A DNA stretch of 64,000 nucleotides from Porites lobata. Lineage: Eukaryota > Cnidaria > Anthozoa > Scleractinia > Poritidae. Under the pieces are notes generated by a model, which saw only the letters and a program-made list of their open reading frames with translations, ran no database searches and was not told the DNA's origin. A program made the position numbers and the translations under genes. The stretch is from the NCBI GenBank assembly GCA_942486035.1, contig CALNXK010000008.1:3115001-3179000 (forward strand), given 5' to 3'. Within the stretch, counting starts at the first letter, position 1, and the number at the start of each line of letters is the position of its first letter. Shown in pieces: positions 38,005 through 48,597 of this stretch.

Positions 38005-38202
38005 CTTCAAAATAATGCAAACAGACACAGCAAAAGATTTGTTTTGATTTTTCATTCATCCATTCCAGGCGAGTTCGTTCGCGCGTTGACAGTTTTGATA
38101 GACGTGTGACATTTGAATTGCGAAGTCCCTTGTCTTTTCCGGTTTGTTCTAACAAAATTAAGTCGGGGAGATTCAACGAGATTTTGTGGGGGTTTTTAAT
38201 AA

Positions 38203-38204
38203 AA

Positions 38205-38241
<37 letters not shown>

Positions 38242-38261
38242 AATAGCCAACTCGGCGCTAG

Positions 38262-38300
<39 letters not shown>

Positions 38301-38318
38301 ACTCGTGGAATAATTGTT
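38203..38318. mobile_element. Palindromic MITE
   Basis: AACAATTATTCCACTCGCGC pairs with GCACTCGTGGAATAATTGTT; pairing continues through TTGGATATGAGATG and GCCAAC around a GGCGCTAGGCGCC centre. It lies just upstream of the GH20 exon. Confidence 0.75.
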
Positions 38319-38319
38319 A

Positions 38320-39700
38320 ATAATTATTGCATTATAATGAACAAAACATATAACTGGCCATTCTCTTTCCTACTTATGCCATATACAAAAGTGTTTTTGG
38401 ATTGTCTTCACTAAAGCCTTTAAGGTCATTTTAATGTTGTTTCTACATTCCAATCCAATTGACAGTTAATTTTTTATTATCGACCTGGCATCCATTATCA
38501 AACTTTGATTTATTAACACAACTAGTGGTCACCTTTGTGTGTCAAAACATAGTAATTAGCTAAACAAAAACAAGTAATTGAACATACCATAGAATATTAT
38601 TACATATCAAGGGCTGATATCTGTGGTATGTGAAAGATCCATGGACTGATAAGGTTACTTTATTACTTCAGGTCTATGAAACTAGACAAAATCAATCAGA
38701 TCCTGATTGATGATGGTCTTCGCAAAAATGTAGAGATACGCACATCAGTAGTCTTCAAATAACCACAAACTTTTTGTCAGATGAACTGGAGTGAATGCTA
38801 CATACTGAGTGCTTGGTTCAGCTTGGCCATCAAGGCACAGACATTTTCACAGAAGTCTCTATTACTGTTCATAAAAAAAAGTATTTAACTTAATTAGTTA
38901 AGTAATTTTCATAGTCAGGCAGGTGACAGGAAAAAAGTAGCTATAGTTCTGCAAAACTTTGAAAATTTGAAAATCTGAAAAGCTAAAAAAGAAAAGAAAA
39001 GTTACAATTTAAAGCTGGAGAGGGGTTTAACGATTAAGTTTTAATACCATGAGGGCAGCTCATGTAAGTATGCTTTTCTTAATATTATTTACCCACAATT
39101 CACTTTCCCACTACAGAACCTAAACTGAAAATAAAACATTTCACAAACTATTTGACAAAAAGTAAGCTTACATAAAATATAACAGGGGCACCCAACGAGG
39201 ATATAGTTCAAAACCACTTAACATAGCATTGCTGAACGTATTTTAGTATTTAAACGTTAGATATAGGCATATTTTTATCCCCTAAAAACTTTTCATCTGT
39301 TCGGATTTCCTAGCTGAAAGTCTAGTGATTCGAAAATTATAGGGATCAAAACTTACCTTTTCGAAAATTTCAGCCAGGAAAAGGCTCCCGAAAATTCTAG
39401 GTGGCCTTTTTTAGGGTAAATATCCGTTTAAAATGGTTAATTATACCATTTTGTAGATGTTCGAAAATCCTAGGAGAGGCAGGCAAGCAAGAAATTTTAC
39501 AACAAATGTTCCGAAAATTCTAGATCTCAAATCGTCTTCCGAACAGATCTTTTCCCGAAAATTGCAGTTGGATGCCCCTGATATAAGTACATGATCACTC
39601 AAGCTTACATTAATTTGCATGATCCAAATGAAAAAAGTTGCCCTCATTTAAATTGCATTTTCCCTGTGGTGCAACCAAAACCATGAATTAGTTTAAGCCG
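38320..39700. other. 5' side of the GH20 exons, no gene seen
   Basis: AT-rich. GAAAATTCTAG and CGAAAATC boxes recur at 39335-39560, likely from a degraded repeat. No upstream GH20 exon found. Confidence 0.3.
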
Positions 39701-39859
39701 ATAATCGCTGACAGGATGTTGTATTTGAGTTGGTTTGAGTTACAAAACGGTCAATATTGTCGTTCCAGGTTATATTTATACTAAAAAAATGTTAAATCTG
39801 TAATAGGCTCAGCTTTATTGCATTGAACGACGCGGCTTATGGTCTTTCCGAGGAACGCT

Positions 39860-40033
39860 TAGCCTGTCCCAAGCGTTCAGATAGTCGAGAGCGGTGCGGA
39901 GTAAAGAAAGCGATGAAAAGTATAGGGGGACTGGGGTTCCCCCTCTCACCTCTCCTCCTCCCTCGCTTTTATTTTCTCGCGCTCTTTTTTACTTCGCACC
40001 GCTCCTCACTATCTGAACGCCTGGAACAGCCTA
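39860..40033. mobile_element. TAGCCTG-family MITE, copy 2 (with empty site)
   Basis: 174 bp, TAGCCTGTCCC...CAGCCTA, arms with GCGTTCAGATAGT and GAGCGGTGCG. Duplication AGGAACGCT/AGGAACGTT (39851-39859, 40034-40042). The opposite arm of the surrounding inverted repeat, near 43272-43288, has the uninterrupted site CCGAGGAACGCTGATTTC. Confidence 0.85.
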
Positions 40034-40092
40034 AGGAACGTTGATTTCAGTCGATGACAAGTCATGATCACGAAATCCTTATCTAACATCCA

Positions 40093-40474
40093 CCGGAACG
40101 CGAAACCTATCCGTAACTGGAACTCGGCTGCGGCTCCGAAAAAACCTAAATAAAATAAATCCCGCGATAGTACGAATCCCATCCCAGTTTTACTGCTGTC
40201 ATTAGAGTCTCAAACAGTTGTTTTCCAGCTTTTCGTCTTTCACTTAAGAAAGTTTAAGAAGTTCATATCCACAATCACGTGCCAACATTCAACCTGACAT
40301 TGGCTGAACATGGCTATCCTGAACATCGCTCGTATGCGACTGAATATAGAAATACCCACGTCGTATCGCTTGAATTCTGCTCCCGCCATTGTTCTTCACG
40401 GAGTAAGTTCTCAGTTTAGTTGGAAAATTTAAGATTTGGCGCCCATGTTGGCATGTGGCTGTGGAATAAAACTC

Positions 40475-40509
<35 letters not shown>

Positions 40510-40678
40510 GAACTTCTTAAACTTTCTTGGGTGAAAGTCGATAAGCTGGAAAACAACTCTTTGAGACTCTAAAATAAAAGCTGGGATGGGATTCATACTC
40601 TCGCGGGATTAAATTATTTTATTTAGGTTTGTTCGGAGCCGCAGCCGTGTTGCGGTAACAATAGGTTTCGCGTTCCGG
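40093..40678. mobile_element. Foldback element with arms of about 185 bp and an (ATT)n-tailed core
   Basis: Left CCGGAACGCGAAACCTAT pairs with right ATAGGTTTCGCGTTCCGG; pairing continues through CGGCTGCGGCTCCGAA and CTTAAGAAAGTTTAAGAAGTTC. The loop of about 235 bp ends AATAAAACTCTTT followed by (ATT)n at 40477-40509, like the tail of a retroposed SINE. Confidence 0.6.
40477..40509. repeat. (ATT)n microsatellite
   Basis: About ten ATT units at the end of the foldback loop. Confidence 0.8.
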
Positions 40679-40729
40679 TCGACGTTAGAAAGCATTTCAC
40701 GACGTGTTGATACTAAATAGGAGGGGAAC

Positions 40730-40830
40730 ATTGTGGGGTACCCAATACCGAAATACCGTGAGAAAAATGGCAAATACCGAAATACCGCGTCGAAAATCGT
40801 CCATATACCGATACCGCATATTTTAATCAC
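40730..40830. repeat. Degenerate ATACCG repeat block, left
   Basis: AATACCGAAATACCG-like units recur every 8-25 bases. The same units in the same orientation recur at 43090-43250. Confidence 0.5.
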
Positions 40831-41076
40831 ATTTGTTAATTATCCCTAGTATTTATTCACCAGATGTCCATGCTTTTTTTTATATATTTTGGTAGATCGC
40901 AAAATTTTCGCAAATTCTCACTGAAAAGTAGACTACATTCGTTCAACCTTTTGGTAGGTCGACCCAACAACTAATTAACTCCAATAAGAATAACTCTTGA
41001 AAGCGCGAAAACAAAAACAAAAAACAAACCAGCCAAAACCCTTTTCACGAACGTCTAGTGCGGGTTTTGATAAGTG

Positions 41077-41471
41077 TAGCCTGCAGAGCAGGTGTATTTT
41101 GGGCGGGCGAAAGCTGCCTGTTTATGTTCGTACTGTGGTAACCGCCATCTTTGTTATGACGGAGGAGGATTAGAGAGAGTAAAAAAAGTAACCCCAAGGG
41201 TAGGTGCTAGGGAGAAAGAAGGAAAGAGGGGATGCCCATTTCTCCCCTCTTTTAGCCTGCGAGCAAGCTCTCCTATTTGGGCGAGTGAAACGAGTCTCGC
41301 GAGAACGCGCGAGCGAGCGGCGAAGCCGCGAGGGGCAGAGGAAAGGCCCCTCGCTTCGCTCGCCCAAATAGGAGAGCTTGCTCGCAGGCTACCCCTCTTT
41401 TCGAGTTTCAACATGCGCTTTCGCCAGCAAAACATTCGCGCGCCCGAAGAAAACGCCTGCACTGCAGGTTA
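41077..41471. mobile_element. TAGCCTG-family MITE, copy 3 (hosts copy 4)
   Basis: TAGCCTGCAGAGCAGG...CTGCAGGTTA with an exact 9-bp duplication TGATAAGTG at 41068-41076 and 41472-41480. Arms share GGGCG(G/C)GCGAA-type sequence. Without the nested copy it is about 250 bp. Confidence 0.85.
41253..41391. mobile_element. TAGCCTG-family MITE, copy 4 (nested)
   Basis: 139 bp, TAGCCTGCGAGCAAGCTCTC...GAGCTTGCTCGCAGGCTA, with an exact 9-bp duplication CCCCTCTTT at 41244-41252 and 41392-41400. It is nearly all hairpin, including CCTATTTGGGCGAG and its complement. Confidence 0.88.
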
Positions 41472-41500
41472 TGATAAGTGAGTCTAGTCTAGCACGTCAG

Positions 41501-41612
41501 TAGCCTGCGAAAACATCCTTTTCTCCTCGCTCTTCGTCGCTGAGGACGTTTCGCGCGGAGGAAACGTCCTCAGCGACGAAGAGCGAGGAGAAACGGATGT
41601 TTTCGCAGGCTA
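41501..41612. mobile_element. TAGCCTG-family MITE, copy 5 (near-perfect palindrome)
   Basis: 112 bp in which the left half (TAGCCTGCGAAAACATCC...) is almost exactly the complement of the right half. The 9-bp duplication is GCACGTCAG/GCTCGTCAG. Arm sequence TTCTCCTCGCTCTTCG is shared with copy 1, so the two belong to one subfamily. Confidence 0.85.
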
Positions 41613-41629
41613 GCTCGTCAGTACGTCAG

Positions 41630-42870
41630 GGGTCAACTATCTCGACTGTCTAACACGCCGCGCTGGTAAGAGGCAAAATTTTCTCTCTTAACTTTGCAAG
41701 GCGTTTTTCAATTGTTATTCTTCTTGCGATAATGTTGGCCTCCTTCGCCTTCTTCATTAAAAATTTCCACACAGTCAATGAGCAACACGGCCTGAGACTC
41801 AAATTACTCACACTTGGGGTGGGAGACAGTCTCTTGCTCCCGTTGTTTTCCTATTGTGTCGACTATAGTGTCGCTATCTGTCAACGGTAACGCGGAGTTC
41901 AGGCCGAGCCTCAGTCGAAGGCTTCAGACGAGAAAGGTTCCAGTCATTTGCAACCTTTGATTCGCTGTCGGTGTAAAGGAGTCTTGAAGCAAGATAACGA
42001 ATGGAAAGAAGAACTATCGTGTGTTACCTAGGCGGAATTTGGAGGCGATTGGAGCAGTTGGAGCGAATTTACGGCCGTTTTCCTTCGGTGGATCAGTCGA
42101 GCCACTTCGCTGGAGTGCCGGGCCTTGGTAAACCTTTACATAGAGAGAAAACCGTTTACATTAAAACCCATAAAACGGCTATAAATCGGTCCGTGGACCA
42201 CACAAGAGAGACGTAACACACATTTTAAGTAAGGTAAGCGGTTTTTATTGAAATCCTTTCATTTTCGTAGGTTACGGAAACGATAGGTTTTCTTCCCATA
42301 CAAATCCTTATATTTTAAATGTTACGCAACATTTCGAGCTTGGGCTACCTGTGCTGTGAGCAGGGAATAAGTCAGCACAGAATTTGATTGTGGGCGAATT
42401 TCTGTAATCGCCCATCGTTCTGCTAGTGAGAAGTTAGCCGTTATTCAGATCACTTGTCTTGCTTGTTTGGGGCTGAGTCTTATTCCGGTCAAAGAGAGAG
42501 AAAGAGTGTCTGGCAAGGTTTCCAATATAAATCAAAGATTTGTGATCTCATGTCTGGCAAACCCTCCAAGTAGTTATATATACACAGTTAAACGCACCTT
42601 ATAACCTCATCTGCGCTTAACGAGTGTCTTTTGGTCCATAACTTTCAAAACAACTGCTCCACAGAGTATCGAAGTATGACTGCACTATAAATGTCACAAA
42701 ATCTACCTGAGCGGTCTCTTCGGGATTTTCTGTCTTTACGTCGTCCTAACCATTTCGTACTTGCGGGCGCAAACAATAGAAACGTCATCATTACCTACCG
42801 ATTCCTCGCGGCCCCTGTTCGAGCAAATCGAGATTTTTTCTAGTATACTGACTGTTTATTTGAACTGTAA
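41630..42870. other. Interior of the large inverted repeat, no gene seen
   Basis: A 71-codon frame at 42001 (ERRTIVCYLGGIWRRLEQLE) has no recognisable domain. No RNA gene seen. Confidence 0.35.
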
Positions 42871-42882
42871 GTATTGTCCTTA

Positions 42883-43014
42883 ATATACGCGCGAGTTACT
42901 AGGGTGCCTCCTCGGGATTTCTGGGCGAAAGCCCTGCGGGGGCAAATATACGCGCGAGTTACTAGAGTGCCTCCTCGGGATTTCGCCTTCTGGGCGAAAT
43001 CCCTGCGGGGGCAA
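42883..43014. repeat. Two tandem copies of a 64-72-bp GC-rich unit
   Basis: ATACGCGCGAGTTACTAG, GTGCCTCCTCGGGATTTC and CCCTGCGGGGGCAA occur twice in a row. The second copy has nine extra bases (about CGCCTTCTG) that form a hairpin with CTGGGCGAAATCC. Confidence 0.75.
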
Positions 43015-43089
43015 TTAACTTTTAGCGACCTTTATGTCCTACTGTGTTTTGTTTTGCGTATTGTATCGAAAGGAAAGCGCAAATAAACG

Positions 43090-43250
43090 GTACCGTAATA
43101 CGGTGAACAATCATATTTCACCGAATACCGTCAGCCAAAATGATGAAAAACCGCATACCGCAGAGGTAGATGATAACGCAATACCGCACGTTAAAATTAA
43201 AATTACCGAAATACCACAAGAAAAAAAGCCCAATACCACAATACAGTAAA
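43090..43250. repeat. Degenerate ATACCG repeat block, right
   Basis: ACCGAATACCG, GCATACCGCAG and AATACCGCACG units, matching 40730-40830 in kind and orientation. The two blocks bracket about 2.3 kb inside the larger inverted repeat. Confidence 0.5.
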
Positions 43251-43461
43251 CCCCCATGTCCCCCTCCATCGACCGAAATCAGCGTTCCTCGGAAAGACCA
43301 TAAGCCGCGTCATTCAATGCAATACAGCTGAGTCTATTACAGATTTAACATTTTTTAGTAATGTAAACTGGAAACGACAATATTGACCGTTTTGTAACTC
43401 AAACTAACCCAAATACAACATCCTCGCTGCGATCGATCAAGGGAGCGGAAGTCGAGGGGAT

Positions 43462-44180
43462 ATGTGTATCCCCGTACGCATATCCCTAGTGATATGTGTA
43501 TCCCTCCAATATGGCTGCCAGTGAAATGTGTATCCCCTACCCCCCACCCCTCCAAACAAGTGTCGGTTTTATTTCTGTTGTTTTTGTGAATTTTGCGAAT
43601 CATCGTCAAAGGGACTACAAGTGATTCAAGATTACGAGCAACACAATCGAAAAAAGAGCAACGATTCGATACAAAATAATCGCAAAGCTGTCTCTGGCGA
43701 GTTTACTTCTTCGTGGGCTGCAATGTTGATGTAAACATTCGTTCTCGCTCGTCTCCTTATCCAACGTGATTATAATTCATATGTCACTATAGCTAGTCGC
43801 GTTAAATAAGTATGACTGACTAAATTTCATTAAGCAAGGGATAACTCGAAAAGCCAAAGAATAGAGAGGGGATACACATGTCTCTGAGCCTAGTCAGTGA
43901 TATGTGTATCCCTTCTGCGAGCGCCACAATATTTCACCTTTGCATGTTGTTTGATTCCTGTCTTAACCCTAGTTGTGTTACTAGTTATGTTAGATGATAT
44001 CGACGACATTTCCTTTAGCAAGAGAAGATATTTCCTTATTGTGTCGTGGATGAGCGTCAGTGTTTATTGTATCCCCACCCGGGGATATATCATTAGGGAT
44101 ATGTGTATGGGGATACACATATCACTAGGGATATGTGTATGGGGATACACATATCACGGGGATACACATATCACTGTGAC
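43462..44180. mobile_element. 719-bp insertion with GATATGTGTATCCCC ends and an 18-bp target duplication
   Basis: Flanked by AGCGGAAGTCGAGGGGAT at 43444-43461 and 44181-44198. The same 18 bases occur once, uninterrupted, at 44433-44450 in a sister copy of the flanking repeat. Ends carry inverted GATATGTGTATCCCC and GGGGATACACATATC boxes, repeated inward several times. No transposase frame. Confidence 0.75.
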
Positions 44181-44195
44181 AGCGGAAGTCGAGGG

Positions 44196-44531
44196 GATCT
44201 GATTTCGGTCAACTGAAACCTGTTTTCACTCGTTAATTTGCGCAACTTGTATTGAAAGGAAGTTTTTATTTCAGCTTAAGAAAGACCATAAGCCGCGTCG
44301 TTCAATGCAATACGGCTGAGTCTATTACAGATTTAACATTTTTTTGGTAACATAAACTGGAAACGACAATATTGACCGTTTTGTAACTCAAACTAACTCA
44401 AATACAACATCCTCGCTGCGATCGATCAAGGGAGCGGAAGTCGAGGGGATCTGATTTCAGTCAACTGACACCTGTTTTCACTCGTTAATTTGCTCAACTT
44501 GTATTGAAAGGAAGTTTTTATTTCAGCTTAA
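44196..44531. repeat. Tandem duplication with about 252-bp period
   Basis: GATCTGATTTC...TCAACTG, CACTCGTTAATTTGC and AAGGAAGTTTTTATTTCAGC occur at 44196-44281 and again at 44448-44531. The segment between repeats the right arm of the large inverted repeat. It ends about 90 bp before the Ig-protein start codon. Confidence 0.7.
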
Positions 44532-44622
44532 GATCGCTTTAAATACGGGAGTGTAACTTCTTAACTTCTAAGAACTGCACAAACACGACGTCTAAGTGCA
44601 CGGACTCTAGCGGCGGACAGCA

Positions 44623-47600
44623 ATGGTACCAAAGGACTTCCTGACGTTTATTACAGTCTACTCAGTAGTCTTTGCTAGTTCAGAACTCTTAGGTCATCAA
44701 TCAACATGTCATTTTCAAATAATTCATTGTTCCTGCAAAGAAATGTACGGTGTAGATTTGATCGTGACTGTGGAAAAGTGTGTTTACGATTTGAAAGAAG
44801 GAGATGCAAAATCTGTTTGCAGCAGCGAGACGGTCATGGAGAAATGTAGGAAAGGTGGTGAGCTTTCAAAATTTTTGTTTGTTGAAGGTGGGCTTCATTT
44901 TCCTCTAATTTGCCGTTTATACGGACACCGAGGAGGCCATAGAATGTGTCCGTAATAACGGTTTGTCTGTACGAAGCATATGGACAGCTCGCTCTTTGGT
45001 CAGCAGGGCTACCAAAAAGCCCAGGGATCAATTTTTGGTCACACTCATACAATCACACACTTTCGCGGCACTGATATAAAGACCATCCACAACCACGCAT
45101 AATCTTCTCACGTTTAACATAGGCGAAATATCATCGAATAACTCGGAAAAACTCAGCCTATTGCAAAAATAAACACCTCTGGACTTTTCTCTTACACTCG
45201 TCTTATTCATGTTCCCGGATGTAGAGTCACACGGTCGGCGGATCACCATAGCCTTGTTTTCACACCAGAAAGTCTTGGCCCGGGTCAAAGTTCACTGGCA
45301 AGTTTGCTCTCATCTAATTCATTTGACTCATAAGAGCCTGTTCCTGAGGCCAAAGACTTAGTGGTCACCTTAGAAAAGCGAACAATACCGTACCTTTCTG
45401 TCTCAGCCCGGATCAGGGTGATTGATCCGTTTAGCAAAATGAAACAAGAATATAATACGATATTGGACGATGCAGACTCTGCGAATCGTAATAACTTTGT
45501 CCCATCTCAGAGCTTTACATGATGTTCTCCGGGTAGTTTTCTTAAGGTGACCAATATATAAAACTAAACTGCTAACCGGCAACGAAACCAGCTTTAGCCG
45601 CGAGCTGATTTCAAATAACTGTCACTTGTGTTAAAGAAACAATTGTGGGTAGGGAAAAAAAAGTCGGGAGGTGGGGGGAGGAAGAGAGTAATTCTGTCTA
45701 CATCCACTTCTACACAGATCCCTAACCACAAAACAAGCGAAAAAAAACACATAAGCAAGCAACACAGTAATCATATGTCAAGCTATTAGACAGGGGAAGT
45801 TGAGAAAAATTACAAAATGTTTGCTAACCCGGTTTCATAACTCCGGATAGATATATGTTGAGTAAATGACAATCAAAATATTGACCAGCATGAACATTAT
45901 TGTGGATGATTTTTATGGATTTAATTGAATGAAAAGAAGTCGTTCAAAATTTCAAGCAATAAACTTTTGGAAGGATTCAAAGAGAAATCCTATTGTTGAC
46001 GAGTGAAAGTTCTGTTTGTCCACGTTCAAGATGAATAGGAACTCCTTCGTGTTACTCTTGATAGTAAAGCTTAAAGTTTAAGAGTTAGATTCGTAAAAAC
46101 TGATGCAGGTGGCTATTTTCTATCAAATGAAGAAAATGTTGCCTTTAAGATGGGGATAAAATGGGAGATTCCAGAAAATATCCATACCATACTTCGGACA
46201 GCTTCCATATTTTAACCGCCCCTTACCTTCGGAATTTCTAAAATGTGTTATCCCCCCCTGCCTTCGGATTTCCAGTTCAAAGAACCCCCCTTGGCCTTGG
46301 AATTCCAAAGAGCCATCCATGGTGTGGTACGGATATTTTCTGGAATTGCCCAATGAATGATGCTTTCACTGTACCACCCCTCAGTTATTGTTCAGGACCC
46401 GGTTCCTAAAAGGCCGATTAGCGTTAATCCAGGATTAAAATTTTGTTGCGTTTTTGTTTTTTACGTTCCTATGCATTGCTTAGGGTAACATTTTGTGTTA
46501 TCATTACTGCATCTCGTAGTAAAGGGTCAACAGTATTTTGCAACCTCGAATTGCATGTCGTTAGACGAGAAAATCGTGCTTGAAATTTGGCTTAATCTTG
46601 GGTTAAACTTAACCATCTTTTGAGGAGCCGGGCCCAGAGTTGTTGTACATATCATTGTAGTCGAAAAAGTTCAAACAAAATGGAAAAAACCAATGAACGA
46701 GCCCTTTGCTTTGCGACACAATCAATCACATCTTAAAAGAAATGAACCAGCAGTGATATCTCCACTTAATCAAAAATTGTTAAATTGGTCATGACGGGTG
46801 TATAGTGGTGTGATGAAAAGGGAGTGTCCAGGCAATAACTTGCTAGATAGGTATAAAATACATTTTCACTCTCACAACCTAATGAAAATGAATATAGGCT
46901 TGTACTATACTTAATTATTATTATAAGAACAGGTACCTATGCGGGATTATGTCATTTATTCCTTAATTAATCGACTGATGTTTTCCCATAACTTTTTTTT
47001 TTTCAGATACTTTCTCTTTACACAGGCAGAGACGTGCAGGCTTTTTAAATCTCTGTTGTAAGAATGGAACAATACTACCAACTGTTTGGCTGCCTACCAA
47101 AACAGGCCCTCCCAAAGTTACCAAGATCAGCGGTAGTACACAAATTGTTGTGAGAGATGACAGCTATGTTAAATTCCAGTGCAAGGTGGTTTCTAATCTT
47201 GCAGCTAATGTAACTTGGCTACTAAATGGTTTACCATTGACTGGACAGATGGACTTTAGGTATTCATATTTGGAATGCAGAACCGTTTTACTGATTGAAA
47301 ATGTGTTAAGCACAGATGCCGGGAACTATACCTGCCTTGTTCAAAATGAGAAGGGACAAGCAATGGCATCCTCTTATTTGACTGTGAGAAGTAAGTAAAA
47401 TTCAAGCATCAATGGAAAATTATCATTTGAAATGTTTTGTTATTTTATTTCTAATTCTGTGTGCACTGAAGCTTACCAATAAAGTTTGTATGTGTAGCAA
47501 ACCTTAACACAACAATAAAATGACCAAATATTTTGTTTTGATTTTCATAGCAAAAGATAAAGGCCCAATGTACATAATGGACTTTGGACTAGAGGGAAAA

Positions 47601-47988
47601 AAAGGAATGCAGGGTGTAGCAGTTACTGGGACTTCTGTAAATTTAACCTGCAGAACTCAAAACACTGCTGTTAACAATTACTTTTTAAAGGACGGTTCTC
47701 CTAAGATAGAGGATGGAATACGTGTCACATGGTATCAAATGGGAGATTTTCAACACAACATCAAGGTTGCCAAACTTGAGATAAAAAATGTCACATTAGC
47801 AGACTCTGGAAATTACACTTGCGTGTCAGTCCTCCATGGTATAACAAAACGTAAAACATTTCCTCTTAGAATCGGTATGTATTTCTTTCAGGGATCTTTA
47901 CAATTTTATATCTCTTGATTACTAATGTAAATAAGTGTTAAACAAATTAATTCTGTTCTTATTCTCTTTAGAAAAAACAACAAATTGA
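44623..47988 (+). CDS. Secreted protein with a Cys-rich N-terminus and two Ig domains (FGFR-like ectodomain)
   Basis: Four exons with all phase-1 GT-AG junctions: 44623-44857, 47007-47390, 47551-47874 and 47972-47988, giving 319 residues and a TGA stop. The first exon encodes a hydrophobic signal-like start (FLTFITVYSVVFASS) and a Cys-rich stretch with CHFQ, HCSC and VCSS. The second has an Ig domain: KFQCKV, VTWLLNGLPL, then DAGNYTCLVQNEKG. The third has another: VNLTCRTQN, VTWYQMGDF, DSGNYTCVSVL. The Ig pair recalls FGF-receptor D2-D3, but no membrane segment or kinase follows; the last exon adds only a few residues. I infer a secreted decoy or matrix protein. AATAAA lies two bases past the stop, so either the 3' UTR is very short or the true last exon is further on. 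The start Met follows the tandem repeat ending near 44531. Confidence 0.72.
44890..47006. other. Intron 1 of the Ig gene with element fragments
   Basis: Near 44916-44970 there are TACGGACACC and GTCCGTAATAACGG boxes like those of the pogo element at 557-1386, so a decayed relative is likely. The rest shows no exon. Confidence 0.4.
46163..46351. repeat. Inverted-repeat element in Ig gene intron 1
   Basis: Left GGGAGATTCCAGAAAATATC pairs with the right GATATTTTCTGGAATTGCCC with few mismatches; pairing extends through CCATACCATA. The interior has CTTCGGAATTTC-like units. Confidence 0.6.
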
Positions 47989-47989
47989 C

Positions 47990-47995
47990 AATAAA
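47990..47995 (+). promoter_or_regulatory. AATAAA polyadenylation-type signal just after the Ig-protein stop
   Basis: The hexamer begins one base after the TGA of the last Ig-protein exon. If used, it gives a 3' UTR of only 15-35 bases. AT-rich intron sequence can contain this hexamer by chance. Confidence 0.35.
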
Positions 47996-48065
47996 TTTAG
48001 TGTCACTCACTTTAAATCAACAACCTGTTAGCAGTTGAGCTCAGCACATCAATGACTTGTGTATA

Positions 48066-48597
48066 CAGTAGAACTCCCGCCTTACGGCCACCTCGGTAAT
48101 ACAGACACCTCCTTATTACGGCCAGTTTTTTTCAGCCCGGCAAAACGGCCTTACATTTCCTTATAAAAAAAACCATTAATGCAGTCACCCATTAATATGG
48201 CCAACGGCCACATTTGAAAATGCTATACAGTAGAAGCTCTTATAATTTCACCCCGTTAATACGGCCACTCGTTTAAATTTAAAAATTTAAAATGCCTGTG
48301 ACAAGTCAATTTTGTTGACCTAGTAATCTGAGCTTATTCTTGTACTGTTTTTAGACTACAGTACACTGAAATGCACTTGTGGCAATTTATAGCCAAATTT
48401 TAAAAGTTTCATGTACTGAAGGAAAATCTTAAGTAGTTTTTCAATAATTACTGTACACGATATCTACATTCTGGTTGTTTATTTAATAAGTATAGTACGG
48501 TGAATGCGATGTATGGTGTATTTGTCATGAAATTTGAGCCCGTCACCCCATTAATACGGCCAAATTTGTTTGGCCCATTATTAACAGAGTTCCACTG
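48066..48597. mobile_element. pogo-like element, degraded
   Basis: CAGTAGAACTCCCGCCTTAC at the left, AGAGTTCCACTG at the right, TA on both sides (48064-48065, 48598-48599). Internal TTAATACGGCCA boxes recur, and a second CAGTAGAAGCTC-type end lies near 48228, suggesting two overlapping copies. Confidence 0.6.

Larger units (their letters stand above)
39713..43424. mobile_element. Large inverted-repeat element or composite, arms about 165 bp
   Basis: Arm 39713-40060 (interrupted by a MITE at 39860-40042) is the reverse complement of 43262-43424: AGGATGTTGTATTTG, CAAAACGGTCAATATTGTCG, GCGGCTTATGGTCTTTCC and CGAGGAACGC occur in both. Part of the right arm recurs at 44281-44430. The 3.2-kb interior is filled with other elements; I see no transposase. 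Confidence 0.6.

Noticed and set aside
41092..41481. 129-codon plus frame and 102-codon minus frame
   Set aside because: Both fall on nested TAGCCTG hairpins, whose palindromes give open frames on both strands.
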